This document shows, piece by piece, positions 31,623 through 37,571 of a stretch of 37,571 nt of DNA; the stretch's first letter is position 1; every line of letters starts with the position of its first letter. Location: positions 1 through 37,571 of the forward strand of contig URUU01000018.1 of NCBI GenBank assembly GCA_900551235.1, read 5' to 3'. The stretch is from an uncultured Lachnospiraceae bacterium. GTDB taxonomy: Bacteria; Bacillota; Clostridia; Lachnospirales; Lachnospiraceae. The notes under the pieces were generated by a model. That model ran no database searches. It saw nothing but the letters and a program-made list of their open reading frames with translations, and had not been told where the DNA came from. Position numbers and translations under genes: made by a program.

Positions 31623-32648
31623 ATGGAAAAGAAAAATATCGACTGGAGCAACATCGGTTTCGGCTATATGCCAACGGATTACCGCTATGTTTCCATGTAT
31701 CAGAATGGTTCCTGGGACGAAGGCGCCCTTACCTCCGACCCGAATATTACCCTGAATGAATGTGCCTGTGTTCTGCAGTATGCACAGACTTGCTTCGAGG
31801 GTCTGAAAGCGTATACGACCGAGGACGGCCATATCGTTACGTTCCGTCCTGACTTAAACGGCGAGCGTATGGAGAATTCCGCAAAAGGTCTTGAAATGCC
31901 GCCATTCCCGAAGGAGCGCTTCGTAGACGCCATCACAAAAGTAGTAGAAGCCAACGCAGCATTCGTACCGCCGTATGGTTCCGGTGCAACCCTGTACATC
32001 CGCCCGTATATGTTCGGTTATGATTCCATCATCGGCGTTAAACCGGCAAACATCTATCAGTTCCGTGTATTCTGTACACCGGTTGGCCCGTACTTCAAGG
32101 GCGGCGCTAAACCGATCACCATCCGCGTCAGCGATTTCGACCGTGCAGCACCTCACGGAACCGGTCACATCAAAGCCGGATTAAACTACGCGATGAGCCT
32201 GCATGCGATCGTCGATGCTCATAAGAACGGTTTCGATGAGAACATCTACCTGGATCCGCAGACACGTACCAAGATCGAGGAGACCGGCGGCGCAAACGTT
32301 ATCTTTATCACCAAAGACGGCAAGCTGGTAACTCCGAAGTCCAACAGCATCCTTCCGTCTATCACACGCCGTTCTATCCTGCAGGTTGCAAGAGATTACC
32401 TCGGCATGGAGACCGAAGAGCGTGAAATATACTTAGACGAGGTAAAGGATTTCGCAGAGTGCGGTCTGTGCGGTACCGCAGCTGTTATCTCCCCGGTTGG
32501 CAAGATCGTTGACCACGGCAAGGAAATCTGCTTCCCGGCAGGTATGGAGAAGATGGGTCCGGTTACCCAGAAACTCTACGAGACACTGACCGGCATCCAG
32601 ATGGGTCACATCAAAGCTCCGGAGGGCTGGATCCACGTAATCAAATAA
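31623..32648 (+). CDS. ilvE: Branched-chain amino acid aminotransferase
   Basis: A soluble PLP enzyme of fold type IV, 341 residues, the usual length of the class II BCAT branch. It interconverts valine, leucine or isoleucine with their 2-oxo acids using glutamate/2-oxoglutarate. Diagnostic segments are ALQ-like CVLQYAQTCFEGLKAY, RPYMFGYD, GHIKAGLNYAMSLHA, EETGGANVIFITKDG and CGTAAVISPVG. The GGAGC ribosome binding site precedes the ATG. The codons are strongly biased to C-ending forms compared with neighbouring genes, suggesting high expression. It stands alone between the SRP RNA (divergent) and tadA (convergent). Confidence 0.95.
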   Translation: MEKKNIDWSNIGFGYMPTDYRYVSMYQNGSWDEGALTSDPNITLNECACVLQYAQTCFEGLKAYTTEDGHIVTFRPDLNGERMENSAKGLEMPPFPKERFVDAITKVVEANAAFVPPYGSGATLYIRPYMFGYDSIIGVKPANIYQFRVFCTPVGPYFKGGAKPITIRVSDFDRAAPHGTGHIKAGLNYAMSLHAIVDAHKNGFDENIYLDPQTRTKIEETGGANVIFITKDGKLVTPKSNSILPSITRRSILQVARDYLGMETEEREIYLDEVKDFAECGLCGTAAVISPVGKIVDHGKEICFPAGMEKMGPVTQKLYETLTGIQMGHIKAPEGWIHVIK

Positions 32649-32687
32649 GGACTGTATTTTTCGGTTTGAACGGGAAATATGGAATGC

Positions 32688-32720
32688 AAAAAGCTGGTGG
32701 AAATCATTCACCAGCTTTTT
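32688..32720. terminator. Bidirectional terminator overlapping the tadA stop codon
   Basis: AAAAAGCTGGTG (32688-32699) and CACCAGCTTTTT (32709-32720) are perfect 12-base arms around a 9-base loop. The loop contains the tadA stop codon, so one arm is the last tadA coding sequence. Confidence 0.88.
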
Positions 32721-33204
32721 CTTCTTTCTTCTTTTTTCTCTTTTCACGCAATTCTTTGAAAAATTCTTTCAACATCATCGAACATTCCTCGCCCAAAAGT
32801 CCTTCTTCTGTCTCCACCTGATGATTGAATCCTTTTTCATCCAGAAGATTCAGTACCGAACCGGCGCAGCCGGCTTTCGGGTTCATGGAACCGATGTAAA
32901 CTTTTGGAATCCGCGCCTGCACGATCGCCCCTGCGCACATCGGGCACGGTTCCAGCGTCACGTACAGCTCGCATTCTTCCAGGCGCCAGTCGCCCATGCG
33001 CTTGCACGCTTTTTTGATTGCCGCGATCTCCGCATGTGCCAGCGCGCTATGATCGACCATCCGGCGGTTGTAACCCCTGCCGATGATTTTGTCCTCATAC
33101 ACGATCACGCAGCCGATCGGCACTTCTCCGAGCGCCCAGGCTTTCTTCGCCTCGCGGATCGCCGCTTTCATATATTTCTCTTCCCGTGTCAATTTTGCTG
33201 CCAC
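32704..33204 (-). CDS. tadA: tRNA-specific adenosine deaminase
   Basis: A soluble zinc enzyme of 166 residues that converts adenosine-34 to inosine in tRNA-Arg(ACG). The zinc and catalytic motifs are HAEIAAI and PCPMCAGAI, as in TadA, and the N-terminal VPIGCVIV and the RIPKVYIGSMNPKAGCAGS segments match the family. The C-terminus (KRKKKKEEKAGE) is a charged tail. The start codon is a GTG at 33204, with GGAGG 9 bases upstream. A promoter with TTGACA (33349-33344) and TAGGAT (33325-33320) precedes it. The 3' end lies inside the terminator shared with ilvE. Confidence 0.93.
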   Translation of the reverse strand: MAAKLTREEKYMKAAIREAKKAWALGEVPIGCVIVYEDKIIGRGYNRRMVDHSALAHAEIAAIKKACKRMGDWRLEECELYVTLEPCPMCAGAIVQARIPKVYIGSMNPKAGCAGSVLNLLDEKGFNHQVETEEGLLGEECSMMLKEFFKELREKRKKKKEEKAGE

Positions 33205-33376
33205 TGTTTTTTCCTCCGTTCAAATTCATCCGCTTCCAACAACAGACATCCTTATCCCAGTTTCCCGACAAGTTTGATCCGCTACCAACCAAACACCTGA
33301 AAGCATTTGACCCGTGTCCATCCTACCCAGAAAAGCTATCCTTTGTCAAGAGTTCTGTAAAAGGAGCGACCGGCTT

Positions 33377-34738
33377 TTATGTAAAATTCAAATCTGTATA
33401 CCAGTACCCGAACCGGCTGTCGCGCGGCGGCTGGCGGGTGGAACGGACAAAGCGGTCAAAGCCGAACATCGCCGCCATATATTTTTCATTGTTTCCATAA
33501 TGTCCCGGCACGCCCAGAATGTAGCGCCCCCGTTCGCCGGGTTTCCCCAGTCTCGCCAGAATCAGATATCGGTAGTTGTAGTAACCGTGCAGAAGAAAGC
33601 TGTTATTTCCATACACCCAGTTTTCCCGCGGCAGAAGCCCGATATCCTGCGGTTTGATTACCAGAATCTCGCAGCCGTCGGCGCATTCGAAGGCGGTTAC
33701 TTTCGGATAGGTAACGCGCAGGCGGTCCCAGAGAGTCTCGGCGGGATCTTCTTTGGGAAATTCCTTGGAAGAATCTGGTTGCGGTTGTTTTTGATTTTGA
33801 GAGTCCGACCGAAATGCCTCTTGATGGTCTGGTGGAGAATCTGGAGGCATTTCTTTCCGGACTTCCCAGGTGGATTCTTGAGAATCTTTCCGCCGTGCTT
33901 CTGTCTGTGCTTCCTGATAGGATTCCTGAAAACTTTCCTTCGGTGTCTCCGTTTGCACTTCTTGAGTGGATTCCTGAAAACTTTCTTGCGGTGTTTCCGT
34001 TTGCGTTTCCTGAACAACTTCTGCCTCTTGATGATCGGATGTTTCTGAGATATCTGGAACCGCTTCCATGGTTTCCGTGTCCTCGAAAATCTCCAGGTTT
34101 GAATCCTCCAGCTTTTCTGGCTGGGGCTGGCTGATTCCGAAGTCCGTTTCGTTTATATTCACAGCTTCTTTCTTCTCTGTCTCCGTGGATGTGTCCTGAC
34201 TCTCCATTTCTCCCGACCGGGTAAGTTCTGACGCCTCATCCAATTTTTCTTTCCCTACAGACGCGCTGTTCACTTCCCCAGATACATTCTCTGCCAGTTT
34301 CCGCGTTGCCTCTTCCTTCTCCGCTTCCTGCTCCCGCACTTTCTCAGCAGTCACATCCGCCAGCTCAACCTCTGCCGCATGCGCGACGGCATCTTCCCAG
34401 ATCGTCGTATAGGCACGCCATGCGCTGTCCGTCTCATGAAGAGTCAGACCACAGCACTCTTCCATATTGCAGCCGCTTCCTTCAATATTTTCACAATTGA
34501 CGACGGCACGAAACTCCCCATTTCCGCCACGGACAAACAGGGTGCCGATACGGATCTCCTCCTGCCCTGCCAGAAGATATACGCCGATCGGGCTGCCGCC
34601 CGCAAAGACACGGCGGACGCTGACCTGAATCCGACAGGAAGTTCCCCGCGTCTCCAATTTCGCAAATCCCGTATTTTTCCCTTTGATTCCGCCCTCGTAT
34701 GCATAGATATATGATATTAACCGATGATATGCAGACAT
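33377..34738 (-). CDS. DUF6128-like repeat protein of unknown function
   Basis: A soluble 453-residue protein in three parts. Residues 1-125 form a folded N-terminal domain with cysteine-rich turns (NCENIEGSGCNMEECCGLTL). Residues 126-335 are highly acidic, glutamine- and serine-rich, probably disordered, with three 16-residue repeats (about 241-288). Residues 335-453 form a conserved C-terminal domain (RVTYPKVTAFECADGCEILV, NSFLLHGYYNYRYLILARLG, YILGVPGHYGNNEKYMAAMF) that I recall as DUF6128. No signal peptide or membrane segment is present. Such proteins are common in Lachnospiraceae but have no assigned role. It is not clearly linked to a neighbouring gene. Confidence 0.7.
   Translation of the reverse strand: MSAYHRLISYIYAYEGGIKGKNTGFAKLETRGTSCRIQVSVRRVFAGGSPIGVYLLAGQEEIRIGTLFVRGGNGEFRAVVNCENIEGSGCNMEECCGLTLHETDSAWRAYTTIWEDAVAHAAEVELADVTAEKVREQEAEKEEATRKLAENVSGEVNSASVGKEKLDEASELTRSGEMESQDTSTETEKKEAVNINETDFGISQPQPEKLEDSNLEIFEDTETMEAVPDISETSDHQEAEVVQETQTETPQESFQESTQEVQTETPKESFQESYQEAQTEARRKDSQESTWEVRKEMPPDSPPDHQEAFRSDSQNQKQPQPDSSKEFPKEDPAETLWDRLRVTYPKVTAFECADGCEILVIKPQDIGLLPRENWVYGNNSFLLHGYYNYRYLILARLGKPGERGRYILGVPGHYGNNEKYMAAMFGFDRFVRSTRQPPRDSRFGYWYTDLNFT
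33873..34016 (-). repeat. Three 48-bp tandem repeats in the DUF6128-like gene
   Basis: Units at 33873-33920, 33921-33968 and 33969-34016 each encode 16 residues of the type ESFQESxQExQTExxx. The last two are most alike. They lie in the disordered acidic linker and keep the reading frame. Confidence 0.85.
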
Positions 34739-34847
34739 GTTTTCACTCCTTTGCTTTGTATTATATGCAAAAGAAGCGCCGGTTTATGACAGGATTTCTA
34801 TATCCTGATATAAACCAACGCTGCAAATACGTCCGTATAACGCAAAA

Positions 34848-34874
34848 TCGGGAACAGTTAAAAACTGTTCCCGA
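34848..34874 (-). terminator. Terminator of the tRNA-Tyr/tRNA-Leu unit
   Basis: TCGGGAACAGTT and AACTGTTCCCGA are perfect arms around a 3-base loop; on the minus strand TTTTG follows. It lies directly after tRNA-Leu. Confidence 0.85.
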
Positions 34875-34877
34875 TAC

Positions 34878-34963
34878 TGCCGGCGACCGGAATCGAACCG
34901 GTACGAAGTTTAACCCTCGCAGGATTTTAAGTCCTGTGCGTCTGCCAGTTCCGCCACGCCGGC
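34878..34963 (-). tRNA. tRNA-Leu, anticodon UAA
   Basis: A class II tRNA of 86 bases. The acceptor arms are GCCGGCG / CGCCGGC with discriminator A. The anticodon stem CAGGA/TCCTG encloses CTTAAAA with anticodon TAA, which reads UUA (and UUG by wobble). The variable arm is long and the T arm is ACCGG-TTCGATT-CCGGT. No CCA is encoded. Confidence 0.95.
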
Positions 34964-34996
34964 ATCATGATTACTCATGACTGGCACAAAGCCAAA

Positions 34997-35078
34997 TGGA
35001 TGGAGGTGGATTCGAACCACCGAAGCGAGACGCAACAGATTTACAGTCTGCCCCCTTTGGCCACTCGGGAACCCATCC
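34997..35078 (-). tRNA. tRNA-Tyr, anticodon GUA
   Basis: A class II tRNA of 82 bases. The acceptor arms GGATGGG / TCCATCC (one G-T pair) end in discriminator A. The anticodon stem CAGA/TCTG encloses CTGTAAA with anticodon GTA. It is 33 bases upstream of tRNA-Leu in the same unit. Confidence 0.95.
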
Positions 35079-35100
35079 AAAATTGCTCTGACAGTTGAAG

Positions 35101-35129
35101 ATTATAGCATGGCTATCTCAAAAAAGCAA
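35101..35129 (-). promoter_or_regulatory. Promoter of the tRNA-Tyr/tRNA-Leu unit
   Basis: On the minus strand, TTGCTT (35129-35124) and TATAAT (35106-35101) are 17 bases apart, about 23 bases before tRNA-Tyr. Confidence 0.75.
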
Positions 35130-35234
35130 GTGTTTTTATATATTTTATTTAATATTTTTATTTCCATTTTTTCCTGCTTTTGATTCTTCTCGTTCAACTG
35201 CCAGAAATCATATATCTTGTCGAAGCCGCATTTC

Positions 35235-37400
35235 CTACAATGCCGTATCATTTCCCGTCAAAACGATACTTCCAACCGGTGGGATTTTCACCTCGATATA
35301 GCCGTCCTTTACCTCATGTTCAACCTGTCCGGCGTTGTAACCGTCCTCATAGGTCATCATTTCCCGGCGCAGGACCGCCCCGTCGCGCGCCCCGATCTGC
35401 CAGACCGGAATCTTGAGCGTCAGCCAGTCATCACCTGTATTGACCGCCGTCACGCCGCAACACGCGCCGCCAGCTCTCTGAGCACTCTGAAAACGTCCAT
35501 AGGCAATATAGCCATCTCCCGCCGCCAGCGCTTTCAGGGAACCATTTCTAAATGCCGGACAGCGTTTCCGGATGCCGCTCATGTAGCGGTGGAACTCGAT
35601 CAGCTCCAGGTTTTCCCCGCCCCACGGGTACGTCCGGCGGCTGTCCGGATCGGTCCATCCACAGACGCCCGCTTCGTCACCGTAATAGATCGTCGGCGCG
35701 CCCGGCCAGGTCATCTGCATGACAACACCCTGGCGGAAAATGCCATAGCTGATGCCTTCCTCCGCTGCTTTTGCACCTGCCGACGCAAGACGGCCCACCC
35801 GGCGGTTTGTCCGCGTCATAAAGCGGGAGTGATCGTGGTTGGACAGCTCGTTCATCGCACACTGCACGGAAGCCGTCGGCATTTCACTCATATGGTAGCG
35901 CATCGCCTCAAAAAAGGCGCATCCATCCCCAAACAGCGCCGGATTTTCTTCGTCACTGTGCTTCTCCATCCCGGTCAGAAACCATGACAGCGGCTCCATA
36001 AATGCATCATAATTCATGACCGTATCCCACTGATCGCCCTTCAGCCAGTCATACGGGCTGCCGTAATGTTCCGCGATCATGACCGCCTCCGGATTTGCCT
36101 CCTTGACTGCCGCGCGGAAATCACGCCAGAACTGATGGTTCATCCCGGCGCTCCGCCCCAGATCTGCCGCCACATCCAGCCGCCAGCCATCTGCCGCAAA
36201 CGGCGCCGACACCCATTTTTTCGCAATCCCCAGAATGTACTGGTACAATTCCGGCGATTCCTCGTAATTGAGCTTCGGAAGCGTCGCGTGTCCCCACCAG
36301 CCGTCGTAGCTGTCATTAAACGGCCAGGCATTTTCATTGTGAAACTGGAAAAAATAGCGATACGGGCTGTCCTCCGAGACATATGCCCCCTGCGGATAGC
36401 CGCCCGCGTGCTGGTACAGAAGTTCCGCATCCAGCCATTTATTGAAAGAACCACAATGGTTGAACACACCGTCCACCAGCACCCGGATTCCCCGCTTGTG
36501 TGCTTCCTCAATCAGGCGGGAAAAAAAGGCATCGCTCGCTTCCAGGTTCTGCTCATCCGCCGTCCGCGTCATATATTTATGTGCGCGGTCATTGTCCGTA
36601 TCTTCCGGGCACACCAGTCCGTCTGCGTCCTCCAGAATCACTCCATAATGCGGATCGATATGGTCGTAGTCCTGACAGTCATACTTATGGTTCGACGGTG
36701 ATACAAATACCGGATTTAAGTAGATTGCTTCTATCTTGAGACTCTTTAAATAATCAAGTTTATCTAAAACACCCTGCAGATCACCGCCGTAAAACCGTCC
36801 CACATCGAGTGTACTGATCGGTTCCTTCCAGTCCATCACCCGGGTGACCGGCTTTTTCAGATAAATATATTCATTGGTTTCCGTATCGTTTGTAGGATCG
36901 CCGTTGCAGAACCGATCCACATAGATCTGATACATCAGCGCGCCCTTGCTCCACTCCGGTACATGAAATCCCGGAATCAGGCGGAACGGGTGCGCCGCCG
37001 CATCCTCTGTCAGCCCGATCCGGTTGTAAAGACAGACGTTCTCGCCCCAGGTCACCTGAAATACATACGAAAATGTTTTCGTTCCCAGAGTCAGCGCACA
37101 GCTGTAGTAATCAAAACGGCTGTCTGACTTGTCAGCCATACCGCTACCATCTATGCCTCGATTTGTATCTGCACCGTTCCCAACGCTGCCAGCACAGCAC
37201 TCCCACGAAAGCCGTTTCATCTGCCACTCCTGCAAAAGCGCCCCGGTCTCCGGGTCATATTCCAGCAGTACAACCGCATCTGCTCCATTTTTCTCTGTTC
37301 TGAAATAAAATGTAACGACTTCACCCGCATCTGCCTCCGAAGGACAACGGTAATCCTCTGTCTCGTCGCAAAATAGCGCGTCGCGATTGATCTGCTCCAT
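35235..37400 (-). CDS. GH13 alpha-glycosidase (neopullulanase/cyclomaltodextrinase-like)
   Basis: A cytosolic glycoside hydrolase of 721 residues, without signal peptide. Residues 1-150 are an N-terminal beta domain that may correspond to CBM34. The TIM barrel follows, with ALMYQIYVDRFCNGD, the conserved region I DGVFNHCG, the nucleophile in DGWRLDVA, the acid/base in MIAEHYG and the transition-state aspartate in NELSNHDHSR. PGAPTIYYGDEAGVCG is typical of intracellular maltogenic or cyclomaltodextrin-cleaving enzymes. It would hydrolyse short alpha-1,4/1,6-glucans. A promoter (TTGTGT 37485-37480, TAAAAT 37462-37457) and a small hairpin (37415-37429) precede the ATG. Confidence 0.9.
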   Translation of the reverse strand: MEQINRDALFCDETEDYRCPSEADAGEVVTFYFRTEKNGADAVVLLEYDPETGALLQEWQMKRLSWECCAGSVGNGADTNRGIDGSGMADKSDSRFDYYSCALTLGTKTFSYVFQVTWGENVCLYNRIGLTEDAAAHPFRLIPGFHVPEWSKGALMYQIYVDRFCNGDPTNDTETNEYIYLKKPVTRVMDWKEPISTLDVGRFYGGDLQGVLDKLDYLKSLKIEAIYLNPVFVSPSNHKYDCQDYDHIDPHYGVILEDADGLVCPEDTDNDRAHKYMTRTADEQNLEASDAFFSRLIEEAHKRGIRVLVDGVFNHCGSFNKWLDAELLYQHAGGYPQGAYVSEDSPYRYFFQFHNENAWPFNDSYDGWWGHATLPKLNYEESPELYQYILGIAKKWVSAPFAADGWRLDVAADLGRSAGMNHQFWRDFRAAVKEANPEAVMIAEHYGSPYDWLKGDQWDTVMNYDAFMEPLSWFLTGMEKHSDEENPALFGDGCAFFEAMRYHMSEMPTASVQCAMNELSNHDHSRFMTRTNRRVGRLASAGAKAAEEGISYGIFRQGVVMQMTWPGAPTIYYGDEAGVCGWTDPDSRRTYPWGGENLELIEFHRYMSGIRKRCPAFRNGSLKALAAGDGYIAYGRFQSAQRAGGACCGVTAVNTGDDWLTLKIPVWQIGARDGAVLRREMMTYEDGYNAGQVEHEVKDGYIEVKIPPVGSIVLTGNDTAL

Positions 37401-37511
37401 CTGTTTCCCTTTCCAGCGGTTTCACCGCTTTCACAATCATGTTATTTTCTGCCCATATTTTACAGGATTTCCCAAAATTACACAAGTTATTTTCACACCC
37501 CTAATTTTAGG

Positions 37512-37542
37512 TAATAAAAAAGAATGTGCCTTGGCACATTCT
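37512..37542 (-). terminator. Terminator of a gene beyond the right edge
   Basis: AGAATGTGCC and GGCACATTCT (37521-37542) are perfect inverted arms with a 2-base centre; on the minus strand TTTTTTATTACC follows. The adjacent 37543-37571 is GC-rich with no gene start, and probably belongs to the end of the outside gene. Confidence 0.85.
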
Positions 37543-37571
37543 CGCGCCGAGCGCGGTCGCTTGCGACATGT

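Noticed and set aside
33873..34016. Short regular repeats as a possible CRISPR array
   Set aside because: The units are contiguous 48-base in-frame coding repeats with no unique spacers. The 36-base repeat at 19103-19190 fails for the same reason, and no cas genes are present.
35217..35987. Plus-strand open frame of 256 codons
   Set aside because: Antisense shadow of the GC-rich GH13 gene. Rich in R, H and P and without a start signal.

Overview
The window looks like chromosomal DNA of an anaerobic, spore-forming Firmicute of the family Lachnospiraceae, most like Blautia or its relatives. This is inferred from protein families recognised by eye, not from a search. The evidence is moderate GC, strong AGGAGG ribosome binding sites, TTGACA-N17-TATAAT promoters, a large SRP RNA with an Alu domain, the sporulation protein SpmA, BspA-type leucine-rich-repeat proteins fused to CAP domains, an Rpn-family nuclease, a DUF6128-like protein and an MsmK-derived ABC ATPase. 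I see no prophage, integrative element, complete insertion sequence or CRISPR array. Most of the window is ordinary chromosome with several local signs of decay.

Left part (1-14.6 kb). Nramp transporter mntH sits behind a DtxR/MntR-like operator, followed by putP. Convergent to these is a long minus-strand run that may be one operon, read right to left: NUDIX hydrolase, two paralogous secreted LRR-CAP proteins, MATE transporter, SpoU-type RNA methyltransferase, second MATE transporter, a PAS-only protein, an SseB-domain protein and a rhomboid protease. Upstream of it, a heavy-metal P-type ATPase is cut off just after its TGES motif, yet its promoter, two CsoR-type operators and the neighbouring CsoR-family repressor all look intact.

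Middle part (15-23.4 kb). This holds an Rpn-family nuclease, then bioB-bioY behind a BirA operator that doubles as a terminator-shaped hairpin. Next is a large TPR / disordered linker / AAA-like ATPase protein. A 1.1-kb stretch without an intact gene follows. It contains a well-formed promoter and terminator around a broken reading frame, a scrap of a second Rpn gene and a GC-rich hairpin. After it come an ECF sigma factor and its DUF4179-type anti-sigma factor, with a probable autoregulated ECF promoter.

Right part (23.5-37.5 kb). On the minus strand are an aconitase-family hydratase, a truncated and diverged ABC ATPase, a tyrosine-recombinase-like protein that has lost catalytic residues, a D,D-carboxypeptidase with a long cytoplasmic coiled-coil tail, and spmA. 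Then come tRNA-Ser(CGA), a homocysteine S-methyltransferase-family gene, the SRP RNA (minus strand), ilvE, tadA, a DUF6128-like repeat protein, tRNA-Leu(UAA) and tRNA-Tyr(GUA) in one transcription unit, and a cytosolic GH13 alpha-glycosidase.

The strongest candidates for something undescribed are the LRR-CAP protein pair, the orphan transcription unit at 20.56-21.27 kb, the recombinase-like protein overlapping the carboxypeptidase gene, and the TPR-AAA protein. None can be called a new system from sequence alone.
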